A stretch of 64,000 nucleotides of DNA. Source: DATGMP01 sp035293565 (lineage in GTDB: Bacteria; Pseudomonadota; Alphaproteobacteria; BOG-932; Roseiterribacteraceae). Numbering within the stretch: the first letter of the stretch is position 1; each line of letters opens with the position of its first letter. A program made the translations under genes and the position numbers. The stretch is from assembly GCA_035293565.1 (NCBI GenBank), contig DATGMP010000031.1, positions 1 to 64,000 of the forward strand, given 5' to 3'. The notes below the pieces were generated by a model. It had not been told where the DNA came from. It saw nothing but the letters and a program-made list of their open reading frames with translations, and searched no databases. Positions 17,500 to 26,528 of the stretch are shown here, piece after piece.

Positions 17500-18197
17500 C
17501 GGACCACGACGACCGTGCGGTCTGCGCGGTTCGAGCGGTCCTCGATCAGGCGGCCATCGCCGAGCTTCAGTATTCGGTCGCAGCGCTCGGCGAGAGCCGG
17601 ATCATGCGTGATCAGGATCAGCGTGCTGCCTTGGCTCTGTGCCAAATCGAAAAGCAGCTCGATGACGCGCTCGCCGGTGGCGCCGTCGAGATTGCCGGTG
17701 GGCTCGTCGGCCAGCACAAGGCGCGGCCGCGCGATCAGCGCCCGCGCGAGCGCGACACGCTGTTGCTCGCCGCCCGAAAGCTGACCCGGGTAATGCTCCA
17801 GCCGATGGTGGAGGCCCACCGCGGCAAGACCCTCCGCCGCGCGCTCGAATGCGTCTGCCGCGCCGGCGAACTCGGCAGGCAGCGCGACATTTTCGAGAGC
17901 GGTCATCGTGGGTACCAGGTGGAAGTTCTGAAAGACGATCCCCACATTGTCCCTGCGGAAGCGAGCGAGCCCGTCCTCGTCGAGTACCGCCAACTCCTGG
18001 CCGGCGACGGCGATCCGCCCGCGCGTGGCGCGCTCCAGGCCGCCGATCAGCATCATCAGGCTCGATTTGCCCGATCCGGAGGGGCCGACCAGACCGACAC
18101 GCTCGCCAGCCTGGATTTCCACGCTGATTCCCTTGAGGATGTGGACCAGTCCCGCGGTGCTCCTGAGATCCAGATACACGTCCTCGAGTTGTAGCAT
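17496..18197 (-). CDS. ABC transporter ATP-binding protein (YbbA/LolD-like)
   Basis: A 233-residue ATPase with Walker A GPSGSGKS, Q-loop VFQNFHL, signature LSGGEQQR, Walker B LVLADEPTGNLD and switch ITHD. This spacing is typical of the MacB/LolD/YbbA group. The start at ATG 18197 (MLQLEDVYLDL) is chosen because the longer frame runs into the divergent esterase gene. It drives the FtsX-like permease that follows with a 4-base overlap. The esterase on the other strand starts 31 bases away, so promoters for both lie within each other's 5' ends. Confidence 0.92.
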   Translation of the reverse strand: MLQLEDVYLDLRSTAGLVHILKGISVEIQAGERVGLVGPSGSGKSSLMMLIGGLERATRGRIAVAGQELAVLDEDGLARFRRDNVGIVFQNFHLVPTMTALENVALPAEFAGAADAFERAAEGLAAVGLHHRLEHYPGQLSGGEQQRVALARALIARPRLVLADEPTGNLDGATGERVIELLFDLAQSQGSTLILITHDPALAERCDRILKLGDGRLIEDRSNRADRTVVVVR

Positions 18198-18228
18198 GGG
18201 CGCGCCGGGCTTATCGGACGAGGAAGAG

Positions 18229-18957
18229 ATGTCAGGCAAGAAAAGCTCCGCGGAGAACGGGCCGGGCGAACTTATTGCAACGCGAGATGAGATCGGGCTC
18301 CTGCGGCTTGGCTGCAAGGCCCCCCATCGCGGGCGTCTACCGGCGCTCGGTGGGGCGTTTCTGGCTGCCGCAATTCTGTTTGCTCTCCCGGCCGCGGCGG
18401 CGACCAAGATATTGGCCCTTGGCGACAGCCTCTTTGCCGGGTTCGGCCTTGCCCCCGCGGACGGCTTTACAGCCCAGCTTCAGCGGGCGCTCCAGGCCGA
18501 CCATTACGATGTGCAAGTCATCAATGGCAGCGTTTCCGGCGACACCTCGGCAGACGGCGTGTCACGGCTCGGCTGGTCCTTGGCCGACAAGCCCGACTTA
18601 GTCCTGCTCGAGTTGGGCGGAAACGACGTATTGCGCGGCCTCGATCCCGAGCGCACGCGCGCCAATCTCGACACGCTGCTGTCACGGCTCCAAGCCGGCC
18701 ATTACAAGACCATCCTGGTCGGTATGCTGGCGCCCCGCAATCTCGGGCCGGATTATGCCGCCAAGTTCGATCCGATTTATCCTGATCTCGCCAAGAAGTA
18801 CGGCGTGCCCCTTTATCCCTTCGTGCTGGACGGCGTGGCTCTCGACCCTAAGCTTACCCAGCCCGACGGCATTCATCCCAACCCGCAGGGCGTGGCGATC
18901 ATCGTTGCCAGGATGCTGCCGGTGATCGAAAAAGCTCTGCCGCCCCGGAGCGGCTGA
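18229..18957 (+). CDS. tesA: TesA-like arylesterase / SGNH hydrolase
   Basis: A 242-residue GDSL-type esterase with block I ALGDSLFAGFGL (Ser67), block II NGSVSGDTS, block III GGNDVLRG and block V DGIHPN with the catalytic Asp and His. These match TesA, the periplasmic acyl-CoA thioesterase/lysophospholipase. ATG 18229 is chosen for the AGGA five bases upstream. The hydrophobic segment at about residues 40-58 (ending PAAAA) looks like a signal peptide with a long n-region, so the true start could lie later. It is divergent from the YbbAP-like transporter. Confidence 0.86.
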   Translation: MSGKKSSAENGPGELIATRDEIGLLRLGCKAPHRGRLPALGGAFLAAAILFALPAAAATKILALGDSLFAGFGLAPADGFTAQLQRALQADHYDVQVINGSVSGDTSADGVSRLGWSLADKPDLVLLELGGNDVLRGLDPERTRANLDTLLSRLQAGHYKTILVGMLAPRNLGPDYAAKFDPIYPDLAKKYGVPLYPFVLDGVALDPKLTQPDGIHPNPQGVAIIVARMLPVIEKALPPRSG

Positions 18958-18983
18958 ATCTCCCCAACGCGCGTTTTCAAACC

Positions 18984-19523
18984 ATGCGCCTTTTCGTCGG
19001 CATCGGAATTCCTCCCGAGATTCGGACGCGGCTCAAATTGATTACGGGTGGTGTGCCCGGCGCGCGCTGGACCGAGCCCGATTCCTATCATCTGACGCTC
19101 CGCTTCATCGGCGAAGCCGACCGGCCGACCGGGGAGCGGATCGACGTCATGCTGTCTGAATTGTCGGCGCCGGCTTTCGATCTCGAACTTCAAGGGGTGG
19201 GCCAGTTTGGCTCCGGCCGAAATTCCCGCGCGCTCTGGGTCGGAGTGGCCTCTTCGCCTGCGCTCGCCCATCTCGCCCGCAAGGTCGATCGCGCGGTCGT
19301 GGCCGCCGATCTGCCGCCCGACGACCGCAACTTTACGCCCCACGTCACGATCGCGCGGCTCAGGGACTCTCCGATCGACCGCATCATGCGCTTTCTGTCG
19401 GAGAACTCGCTGTTCCGTGCGCCTGCCTTTACCGTCGATCGGTTCACGCTGTTCGAAAGCCGCACGGGCAAGGAGCGCGCAGTCTATGTGCCGCTCGCGG
19501 ATTATCCGTTGGCGCTCGGTTAG
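18984..19523 (+). CDS. thpR: RNA 2',3'-cyclic phosphodiesterase ThpR
   Basis: A 179-residue member of the 2H phosphoesterase family with the two catalytic H-x-T motifs, HLTL (H36) and HVTI (H120). The start MRLFVGIGIPPE is typical. It opens 2',3'-cyclic phosphates on RNA ends; the same protein was first described as 2'-5' RNA ligase. It lies 26 bases after the esterase gene and may be co-transcribed. Confidence 0.92.
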   Translation: MRLFVGIGIPPEIRTRLKLITGGVPGARWTEPDSYHLTLRFIGEADRPTGERIDVMLSELSAPAFDLELQGVGQFGSGRNSRALWVGVASSPALAHLARKVDRAVVAADLPPDDRNFTPHVTIARLRDSPIDRIMRFLSENSLFRAPAFTVDRFTLFESRTGKERAVYVPLADYPLALG

Positions 19524-19560
19524 CTCAGCTGATTCTTCTCATTCTTTACGCTTACGAACT

Positions 19561-19585
19561 GGAACTGCAGCCTCACGCTGTCGTT
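19561..19585 (+). promoter_or_regulatory. EcfG (general stress sigma) promoter, full consensus match
   Basis: GGAAC (19561-19565), exactly 16 bases, CGTT (19582-19585). This fully matches the alphaproteobacterial EcfG consensus and lies about 73 bases upstream of the small membrane-protein gene at 19658. Chance matches are possible in a window this size, but this one is intergenic and correctly oriented. Confidence 0.65.
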
Positions 19586-19657
19586 CTTCTAGAAGCTACC
19601 TGGCTAGAATAAGACCCATGTGATCATTGGGCCGGACTTGGCGTGTGATGAGGCGAC

Positions 19658-20011
19658 ATGGAGATGACCATGATACCTCATGCGACGCAGGGACCGCTGT
19701 GGGCCAGGGCTCTTGGAGCGCACATGGCGAGTGCGACTCTTCCGCCCTCGATTATCAAACGCGCACGATCGCGTCATCGCTGGACCGAACACGGCATTGA
19801 AGCAATCGAACCGCCGCTGAAGGCGCGTCGGATATGGCCGTTGGCTATCCTGGCAGCAACGCTCGCCCTGTCGCTGACGCCGCTGCAGCGCGGGATCCTG
19901 AATGCCCAACGTGTGGCTGCGGAGAACGGCGTGGTCGGTCCCGACTTGTTGCTCTCCAGCGTTTCAGGCGTGGCAAAGGCAACGGGCCCCGAGATTGCCG
20001 CGAAGCGATAG
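19658..20011 (+). CDS. Small predicted membrane protein of unknown function
   Basis: A 117-residue product with no recognised family. It has a soluble basic N-terminal half with RARSRHRW and one hydrophobic segment at about residues 60-76 (IWPLAILAATLALSLTPL). A soluble tail with no further membrane helix follows. GAGG five bases before ATG 19658 serves as a ribosome site. The perfect EcfG-type promoter upstream is the main reason to believe the gene is real and stress-induced. The alternative is a non-coding stress transcript. Confidence 0.5.
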   Translation: MEMTMIPHATQGPLWARALGAHMASATLPPSIIKRARSRHRWTEHGIEAIEPPLKARRIWPLAILAATLALSLTPLQRGILNAQRVAAENGVVGPDLLLSSVSGVAKATGPEIAAKR

Positions 20012-20040
20012 AAGATCGACCGCGAGTTCGTGGCGGGTTC

Positions 20041-21234
20041 TTACCGCGCCGCTCCCATGGCATGCCGCATGAAGAAGCGGCGGAGCGGCGCGATGCGGTT
20101 GACGGTGCCGAGGCCGACGCGGCGGGCGATACGGATCGGCGGAATGGAATTTGAGAAGAGCCGGTCGAGAACGTCGGTCGCAGCGCTGTAAGCTAGATTG
20201 TCCGCGCGGCGGCCGCGCTCGTAGCGGGTGAGCAGGGCGGGTGTTCCGAGATCGAGACCTTTGCGCCTTTGCGCGATCAGAAGGTCCGTCAAGAGGCCGA
20301 TATCGCGCATTCCGAGATTGAGTCCCTGGCCCGCGATAGGATGGATCACATGGACGGCATCGGCGATCAGCGCGACGCGCGACGCGATGTATCGCTTCGC
20401 GTGGCGAAGCTGCGTCGGATAGAGGAAGCGCGGTCCCAAATCCCGGACTTGCCCCAGCCAGTCGCCGGCACGGCGTTGCAGCTCGGCGTCGAAGGCCGCG
20501 TTGTCGAGCTTCAGATAAAGCGGCGCGGATTCGCTTCGGTCGGTCCAGACGATCGAGCTGCGGCGCGTGCCGTCCGGCGCGTCCGTCATCGGCAGGATCG
20601 CGAACGGCCCAGCCGGCAGGAAATTCTCGACAGCGATGTTTTGGTGCGACAGCTCGTGCCCCATCACCGTCACGATCGCGCTCTGGTGATATTCCCAGCC
20701 GACCGTGCCGATTCCGGCTGCCTTCCGGACAAAGGAGTCGCGCCCGTCGGCGCCGATGACGAGATCGGCCGCGATCTTGCGCCCGTCGGCCAGTGTTAGG
20801 TGCGCGAGCAGGCCGGACGTATCGATCTCGGCCACCGCGGCGGGCGCGATGTGCGCGATCGTGTCGAGCGCTGCGACGCGTGCGTGAAGCGCGCGGCGGA
20901 TCGCGCGATTCTCGATGATCCAGCCGAAGGGCGAGTCGCCCACCTCGCGCGAGTCGAAATGCAGAAACAGCGGCGATCGCCCGTCTGCCACACGAATATC
21001 GTCGATTGGGCAGGCGCTCGACGCCAGCGCCTCCCACAGCCCGCCTTTCTCCATGATGCGCCGGGAGCCGAAGGTGATGGCGGTGGTCCGTCCGTCATAT
21101 GCCGGCTGCTCGAGCGCGGAGGGCGCGTTGCGCTCAATCAGCGCGACGCGAAGGCCTGCGGTTCCGAGAATCGCCGCCATCGTCGTGCCGGAGAGGCCGC
21201 CACCCACGATCGCGACATCGAAGGGATTCGTCAC
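20041..21234 (-). CDS. ubiH: UbiH/UbiF/COQ6-family FAD monooxygenase (ubiquinone biosynthesis)
   Basis: A 397-residue flavoprotein hydroxylase. The FAD-binding IVGGGLSGTTMAAILG is at the N-terminus, GADGRDS in the middle, and ALIADAVHVIHPIAGQGLN is the second FAD motif near residue 290. These mark the UbiH/UbiF/UbiL/Coq6 group that hydroxylates the ubiquinone ring. Which ring position it modifies cannot be decided from sequence, so the symbol is a best guess. It starts two bases after the purD stop and is co-transcribed. UbiA, another enzyme of the pathway, is encoded 11 kb away. Confidence 0.85.
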   Translation of the reverse strand: MTNPFDVAIVGGGLSGTTMAAILGTAGLRVALIERNAPSALEQPAYDGRTTAITFGSRRIMEKGGLWEALASSACPIDDIRVADGRSPLFLHFDSREVGDSPFGWIIENRAIRRALHARVAALDTIAHIAPAAVAEIDTSGLLAHLTLADGRKIAADLVIGADGRDSFVRKAAGIGTVGWEYHQSAIVTVMGHELSHQNIAVENFLPAGPFAILPMTDAPDGTRRSSIVWTDRSESAPLYLKLDNAAFDAELQRRAGDWLGQVRDLGPRFLYPTQLRHAKRYIASRVALIADAVHVIHPIAGQGLNLGMRDIGLLTDLLIAQRRKGLDLGTPALLTRYERGRRADNLAYSAATDVLDRLFSNSIPPIRIARRVGLGTVNRIAPLRRFFMRHAMGAAR

Positions 21235-21236
21235 GG

Positions 21237-22532
21237 TCAGCCTTTCCGCGCGATAGCGCGCCAGCCGATGTCTCTGCGGCAGAAGCCGCCCGGCCAGTCG
21301 ATGACATCCACCGCGCGATAAGCGCGGTTCTGCGCCTCTGCAACATCCTTGCCCGTGGCAACGACGTTCAGTACGCGGCCGCCGGCAGCGGCCAGGCGGC
21401 CGTCCGGCGTGCGCTTAGTGCCGGCATGAAGGATGGCGACGCCGTCGACCGACGCTGCGCGATCGAGCCCTTTGATCTCGGTCCCTGAGATCGGCGTTCC
21501 TGGATAGCCTTCCGCGCAAAGCACCACAGTGAGCGCCGCCTCGTTCCGCCAGCGCGGCGGCGGCAATTGCGCGAGCCGGCCTTGCGCGGTCGCCAGCATC
21601 AACCCCAGCGGATCGCTTTCCAGTCGTGCCATCAGGACTTGGCATTCCGGATCGCCGAACCGGACATTGATCTCGATGAGCTTAGGCTCCGGTCCGCTAG
21701 GCCCCGGACAAATCATCAGGCCGGCGAACATCACGCCGCGATAGGGCCGACCTTCGGCGACCATCGCTCGAGCGAGGGGTGTCATGATCTCGGCCACGAT
21801 ATGTCGCTCGACATCACAGCTGACGACAGGCGCCGGGCTGTAGGCGCCCATGCCCCCGGTGTTCGGACCGGTGTCGCCGTCTCCGACCGCCTTGTGGTCT
21901 TGAGCAGCGCCCAAAGGAACCACGGTCTCGCCATCGACCAGCGCAAAAAAGCTCGCCTCCTCGCCCTCGAGAAAGGCCTCGACAACGATCTCCCGGCCGG
22001 CCGCGCCAAACCGGCCACCCACCAGCGCTTCGTCGATCGCGGCATGGGCTTCCGCAATGGTTGCCGCGACCGTCACGCCCTTGCCGGCTGCGAGTCCGTC
22101 GGCCTTCACAACGATCGGCGCGCCCTGTTCCGCGACATAGGCTTTGGCGGCGTCCGCTTCGCGGAATCGGGCATAGGCCGCGGTTGGGATCCCGTGCCGA
22201 GCGGCCAGGTCTTTCATGAAAGCCTTCGACCCTTCGAGGATCGCGGCGTTCGCGGTTGGGCCGAAGGCCGCGATGCCACGCAAATTCAGGAGGTCGACCA
22301 AGCCAACGACCAGCGGCGCTTCGGGGCCGACGATCACGAGGCCGACCTGCTTCTCGGCCGCGAAGGCCACGAGCCGCTCGGTGTCGTCGGCTGTGATGGC
22401 GACGCATTCGGCGATCTCGGCGATCCCGGCATTGCCGGGCGCCGCATAGAGCCTGCCGGCAAGCGGCGAGGCGGCGATCCGGCGCGCCAGGGCATGCTCG
22501 CGCCCGCCGGAGCCGACGAGAAGGACGTTCAA
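21237..22532 (-). CDS. purD: Phosphoribosylamine--glycine ligase PurD
   Basis: A 431-residue ATP-grasp enzyme making glycinamide ribonucleotide in purine synthesis. The N-terminus NVLLVGSGGREHALA and the metal/ATP segment EINVRFGDPECQ are characteristic. The start is placed at TTG 22532, right before NVLLVGSGG, with GGA four bases upstream. The open frame runs further upstream, but that part has no PurD similarity and enters the divergent xseA start. The length fits PurD. It heads the purD-ubiH unit. Confidence 0.94.
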   Translation of the reverse strand: MNVLLVGSGGREHALARRIAASPLAGRLYAAPGNAGIAEIAECVAITADDTERLVAFAAEKQVGLVIVGPEAPLVVGLVDLLNLRGIAAFGPTANAAILEGSKAFMKDLAARHGIPTAAYARFREADAAKAYVAEQGAPIVVKADGLAAGKGVTVAATIAEAHAAIDEALVGGRFGAAGREIVVEAFLEGEEASFFALVDGETVVPLGAAQDHKAVGDGDTGPNTGGMGAYSPAPVVSCDVERHIVAEIMTPLARAMVAEGRPYRGVMFAGLMICPGPSGPEPKLIEINVRFGDPECQVLMARLESDPLGLMLATAQGRLAQLPPPRWRNEAALTVVLCAEGYPGTPISGTEIKGLDRAASVDGVAILHAGTKRTPDGRLAAAGGRVLNVVATGKDVAEAQNRAYRAVDVIDWPGGFCRRDIGWRAIARKG

Positions 22533-22615
22533 CCGATCCGCTTCGGAATAGACCAACGCAACGCTCTTTCTGGGGGGACCTTTGTCGCCCGGTCGGCGGC
22601 TTGTATCATGACGGG

Positions 22616-24070
22616 GTGAGCACGCAAATCGAGCCCGGCGCCCAGTCGGTGTTTTCCTCAAGCGGCGGCGGCAACCTGGTTCCCTACACAGTCGGCGAGC
22701 TGGCGCGCGCGGTCAAACGGACGATCGAGGACGGCTACGGCATGGTCCGCGTCCGGGGCGAGCTGCTGCGCGTCAAGCGGCATGCCTCCGGCCATATCTA
22801 CCTCTGCCTGAAGGACGCCGAGGCCGTGTTGGAGGCGGTCGTCTGGCGCTCGACCGCTCAGCGGCTTGCGGTAAAGCCCGAAGACGGCATGGATGTGATC
22901 TGCACCGGGCGCCTCACGACCTATGCCGCCAAATCGACCTATCAGCTGGTCATCGATTCAATCGAGTTGGCGGGGGAGGGCGCGCTCCTCAAGCTGATCG
23001 AGGAGCGCCGCAAGAAGCTCGCAGCCGAGGGGCTTTTCGCGGCCGAGCGCAAGCGCAAGCTTCCCGCCTTGCCGGAGCTGATCGGCGTCGTGACATCCCC
23101 TTCGGGCGCGGTCATCCGCGATATCTTGCACCGGCTGGAGGATCGCTTCCGCCGCGATGTGCTGATCTGGCCGGTTTCCGTTCAGGGCGCGAACGCCGCG
23201 GCCGAGGTTGCGGCGGCGATTGCGGGATTCAATGCACTACCGGAGATCGGTTGGCCGAGGCGGCCGGACGTGTTGATCGTCGCACGCGGTGGCGGCGCGC
23301 TCGAGGATCTGATGGCCTTCAACGAGGAGATCGTGGTGCGGGCGGCCGCGGCCAGCGTCATTCCGGTGATCTCCGCCATCGGCCACGAGACCGATACGAC
23401 GTTGATCGATTTCGCTTCCGACATGCGCGCCCCGACCCCGACCGCAGCCGCCGAGTTCGCGGTTCCGGTACGGCTGCAGCTATTGGCGCGGGTTGCCGAC
23501 TCGGCCTCCCGGCTTTCGCTGCAGGCGGGGCGGGCGCTCGAGCTCAGGCGCGCCAGACTGCAGGCGCTGGAGCGGGGGCTCGGGAACCCGCAGCACGCGA
23601 TCGAAGCGCAAATCCAGCGTGTCGACGGGCTGGCCGAGCGGCTCGACGGCATTCGCAGAAACGTCATTGTCCGGCGGGCGCAGGCCGTCGGGCTGGCGGC
23701 GGCAAGGCTGCGCCATCCGCTGCAGCAGGTGGATGATTTCGGACGGCATCTGACAGCCGAGGCACGCGCGCTCGATTCGGGGTTCCGCCGCGTGGTCGAC
23801 GGGGCGGCGGCGAGGCTGCTCAGGCTGTCGGACCTGTTGGAGAGCTATTCCTATCGCGGCGTTCTGAAACGAGGCTTCGCCCTGGTGACCGATGAATCGC
23901 GACGTTCCGTGAGCTCCGCCGCGGACACGTCACCCGGCCAGAACCTCAATGTGGAGTTTCATGACGGCGCGGTCGGCGTCGTCGTCGGCACGCCCGGGGA
24001 GCCGCCTGCCAAACCGCCGACCCGGCAAACGCCGCCTTCGACGAACGGAACGCAGGGTCGGTTATTTTAA
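22616..24070 (+). CDS. xseA: Exodeoxyribonuclease VII large subunit
   Basis: A 484-residue protein with an N-terminal OB-fold (YTVGELARAVKRTIEDGYG, VRGEL), the catalytic domain with VVTSPSGAVIRDI and RGGGALEDLMAFNEE, and a long helical C-terminal region. Exonuclease VII degrades single-stranded DNA; the small subunit XseB is not in the window. GTG 22616 is preferred to TTG 22601 as the start. The C-terminal 30 residues are proline-rich and variable. It is divergent from purD. Confidence 0.95.
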   Translation: MSTQIEPGAQSVFSSSGGGNLVPYTVGELARAVKRTIEDGYGMVRVRGELLRVKRHASGHIYLCLKDAEAVLEAVVWRSTAQRLAVKPEDGMDVICTGRLTTYAAKSTYQLVIDSIELAGEGALLKLIEERRKKLAAEGLFAAERKRKLPALPELIGVVTSPSGAVIRDILHRLEDRFRRDVLIWPVSVQGANAAAEVAAAIAGFNALPEIGWPRRPDVLIVARGGGALEDLMAFNEEIVVRAAAASVIPVISAIGHETDTTLIDFASDMRAPTPTAAAEFAVPVRLQLLARVADSASRLSLQAGRALELRRARLQALERGLGNPQHAIEAQIQRVDGLAERLDGIRRNVIVRRAQAVGLAAARLRHPLQQVDDFGRHLTAEARALDSGFRRVVDGAAARLLRLSDLLESYSYRGVLKRGFALVTDESRRSVSSAADTSPGQNLNVEFHDGAVGVVVGTPGEPPAKPPTRQTPPSTNGTQGRLF

Positions 24071-24080
24071 GGCATGTAGA

Positions 24081-24109
24081 AGGAGGGTGGCCGTTGGGGC
24101 CACCCTCCT
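24081..24109. terminator. Shared hairpin between convergent xseA and small exported protein
   Basis: A perfect 12-bp stem (24081-24092 with 24098-24109) and a 5-base loop, between two convergent genes. Neither side has a strong T-run (TTCTACAT on the minus side), so it is a likely but weak bidirectional terminator. Confidence 0.65.
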
Positions 24110-24156
24110 ACTGCCGGGCCGCATGGTCGATGGCCCGGAAAACTGACCGGAACGGG

Positions 24157-24411
24157 TTAGTGCGCTTCGCGATACTGCAGCTTGGCCGCCTTTTGGCAGG
24201 TATAGCCGCCGTTGCCGCCCTTGCCGTAGTCGCCAGCGCCCTTGTGGTAGAACTTGCCGCGGTCGAGATCCACCCAGACCACCTCGTCTGAGCCGCAGGA
24301 CTGCGCCGCCGCGTCCTCGGTCGCAAACAGGCCGGTCGCGGCGCTGGAGGGCATCGCGAACGCGGTCATGGCCAGGAGGGGGATCACAACACCCCAATTT
24401 CGCATTTTCAT
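24157..24411 (-). CDS. Small exported protein, sunset-domain-like
   Basis: An 84-residue product. ATG 24411 has GAGGAG seven bases upstream; the longer frame has no signal peptide at its start. The signal peptide MKMRNWGVVIPLLAMTAFAM leads to a cleavage region near SSAA. The mature part is about 55 residues with two cysteines (SCGSDE, YTCQK) and the pattern VVWVDLDRGKFYHKGAGDYG, then G-x-Y. This resembles short alphaproteobacterial proteins with a so-called sunset domain, by recall only. Two Cys in an exported protein suggest one disulphide. It probably resides in the periplasm, function unknown. Confidence 0.7.
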   Translation of the reverse strand: MKMRNWGVVIPLLAMTAFAMPSSAATGLFATEDAAAQSCGSDEVVWVDLDRGKFYHKGAGDYGKGGNGGYTCQKAAKLQYREAH

Positions 24412-24673
24412 CAAAGACTCCTCGTCGGGTTTGCCTTCGTCACGCACTGTCGTAGCGACGCCTTTACGCTGCCCACGTGGGGCTTCCCGCGCGACTTTAG
24501 GCGACTCAAAGTGTCGCACCTGGGAATATTCCACGGGATTTCATGATTCGCGCTTGCTGGACCGCTTGCGCGTTCGTGACGAAATGCGACACCCCTTACC
24601 TAGTTTATCCGTCGCACGGCTGTCCTAAGGGCATTATGTGCGCAACGCAAGTCCGCTGCAGCGCAGAAATTGT

Positions 24674-25579
24674 TTAATCCGGCCATCTTCGATGCAGCCA
24701 AAGCCATTGTTCCGGCCGGACGCGTACCCATTCCTCGACCATTTTATTGATTCGCAACATGATCTCGTATTCGTCTTTCTCACGGTCGCCGGTCGGCTTG
24801 ATTTCGAGCGGCGGAAAGACGGTGATCCGGAACCGGGCGCCTTTTAGGCGCTCGGTCTTAACGGGCAGCACAGTGCAGTCGAGTCGCAAGGCAAACTGGG
24901 CGATAGCAGGGGCAGTCATCGCGTCCCGACCGAAGAAAGTCACCGGGATTCCGTCGTTCATCTTCTGGTCGATCAGCATGGCGATATGTCCGCCCCTGCG
25001 GAGCACCCGAAACAGGGCGCGAGCGCCCTCATCGCCCTTGCGAAACTGCTCGGGCGCGTCGCGAAGCCTCCTCAACAACCGGTCGACCCAGGGATTGTTG
25101 GGAGCCCGGTAGATCAGCGACAGCGGCATACCGGCATGACGCGACAGGTAAGGTGAGACCTCCCAGTTGGCGAGATGGGCGCCGAAGATGATGGCCGCCT
25201 TCCCCGAATCGCGCACGGCGTAGAATGTATCGAGGCCTATAACCTCGACGCGCCCGCCATACAGGCTCGCGCAAATCTGCGGTAAATGGGGATATTCGGC
25301 GATGGTGCGGCCGAGATTATCCCACATGCCGCGCATGATCCGCCGGTTCGCCTCGGGCGGGTTCTCGGGAAAGGCCCGAATGAGGTTGCGCTCCGCCTTA
25401 CGGTTTTGACCCATGCGCGGCCCGACGGTCCGTCCGATCCATCCGCCCAAGCCCGAGGCCCAATCGACCGGCAGGATTCGGCAAAAGCCGAGAAAGGATG
25501 CCAGCAAGGCGGCCTGTGTCAGATAGGCGGCCTGCTCTCTGACCTTCGGCCAATCAGCCACGGGCCGTCGCCTGCGCAA
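24674..25579 (-). CDS. LpxL/HtrB-type lipid A acyltransferase
   Basis: A 301-residue member of the LpxL/LpxM acyltransferase family with an N-terminal membrane helix and the catalytic H-x4-E motif GAHLANWE (H135, E140). RAPNNPWVD and MLIDQKMNDG are also typical. It adds a secondary acyl chain to lipid A on the inner-membrane cytoplasmic face. Its start overlaps the lpxK end by 26 bases and it is the last gene of the envelope operon. Chain length and position cannot be predicted. Confidence 0.88.
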   Translation of the reverse strand: MRRRRPVADWPKVREQAAYLTQAALLASFLGFCRILPVDWASGLGGWIGRTVGPRMGQNRKAERNLIRAFPENPPEANRRIMRGMWDNLGRTIAEYPHLPQICASLYGGRVEVIGLDTFYAVRDSGKAAIIFGAHLANWEVSPYLSRHAGMPLSLIYRAPNNPWVDRLLRRLRDAPEQFRKGDEGARALFRVLRRGGHIAMLIDQKMNDGIPVTFFGRDAMTAPAIAQFALRLDCTVLPVKTERLKGARFRITVFPPLEIKPTGDREKDEYEIMLRINKMVEEWVRVRPEQWLWLHRRWPD

Positions 25580-26528
25580 TCAAGCAGTTTATCGCTGATT
25601 CGTCCCTCCATCGAACGGCGACGGGGATCGCTCGAATTCGCTCGCGCCAAGCCGCCGGCAGCCTGATCCAATCCTTCTCGGTTGTGACCAAGGCGGCGCC
25701 GGCCTTCGCCGCCTCGGCAATGAGTCCTTCGAGCACCCGCTCGGTATAGGGCTTGTGATCGGCGAAGGCGCGGAAAGCGACGACGTCCGCCCCGGTGTCC
25801 GCCAGGGTCAGGCGGAATTTCTCCGGCCTGCCGATGCCGGCAAAACCCATCAATTTCCGTCCCGCCAGCTCGCCCGCCAGCGGCGATTCGAGCGCGGCCT
25901 GAAAAATGGGAGTCGAGCCGGAAATCGCGGATACGATATTCGCGCGGTCCTCGCCCATGACGACGATTGCATCGGCGCGCGCGAGTCCCTCCGAGATCGC
26001 TTCGCGCAACGGGCCGGCCGGGAGCAGTCGGCCGTTGCCGAACCCGGTTTCGCCGTCGACGACCAGGATCTTCAGGTTCTGCGCCAGCGTTGGATTCTGG
26101 AGGCCGTCATCCATCAGGACGACGTCGCCTCCGGCCGCTACGATCGCGCGGGCGCCGGCAGCGCGGTCGGCCGCAATCCAGCAAGGCGCGTCGCGGGCCA
26201 GCAGAAGCGGCTCGTCGCCGACATCCGCCGCGCCGTGCCGCTCGCGATCGACCTGGATCGGTCCCTTCGCTGATCCGCCATGACCGCGCGACAGAATGTG
26301 CGGGCGGCGTCCCTTGGCGAGGAGTCTCGCGGACAGGTCGCGGACGATCGGCGTCTTGCCGGTTCCGCCGGCGGTTAGGTTGCCGACGCAGATGACGGGA
26401 ATCGGAGCCCGCCATGGATGGGCATGGGCGAGGCGCCAGCGGGTTGCGGCACCATAGAGCCACCCGAAGGGCTCGAGCAGACGTCCGGCTGGTGCCTGCC
26501 GATCCTGCCAAAATGCGGGCGCCTTCAT
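25554..26528 (-). CDS. lpxK: Tetraacyldisaccharide 4'-kinase LpxK
   Basis: A 324-residue lipid A kinase with the P-loop VGNLTAGGTGKTP (residues 48-60) and an N-terminal hydrophobic segment usual for membrane-bound LpxK. The Asp-rich stretch VVLMDDGLQNPTL is characteristic. It phosphorylates the 4' position of the lipid A disaccharide. It overlaps waaA by 4 bases upstream and the acyltransferase by 26 bases downstream, so the three are translated as a unit. Confidence 0.95.
   Translation of the reverse strand: MKAPAFWQDRQAPAGRLLEPFGWLYGAATRWRLAHAHPWRAPIPVICVGNLTAGGTGKTPIVRDLSARLLAKGRRPHILSRGHGGSAKGPIQVDRERHGAADVGDEPLLLARDAPCWIAADRAAGARAIVAAGGDVVLMDDGLQNPTLAQNLKILVVDGETGFGNGRLLPAGPLREAISEGLARADAIVVMGEDRANIVSAISGSTPIFQAALESPLAGELAGRKLMGFAGIGRPEKFRLTLADTGADVVAFRAFADHKPYTERVLEGLIAEAAKAGAALVTTEKDWIRLPAAWRERIRAIPVAVRWRDESAINCLIAQATARG

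Noticed and set aside
19517..19533. tRNA-like GGTTAGCTCAGCTGATT at the end of thpR
   Set aside because: It matches a tRNA D-arm region for only about 15 bases. No anticodon arm, TPsiC arm or acceptor pairing follows, so it is a chance match or at most a fragment.
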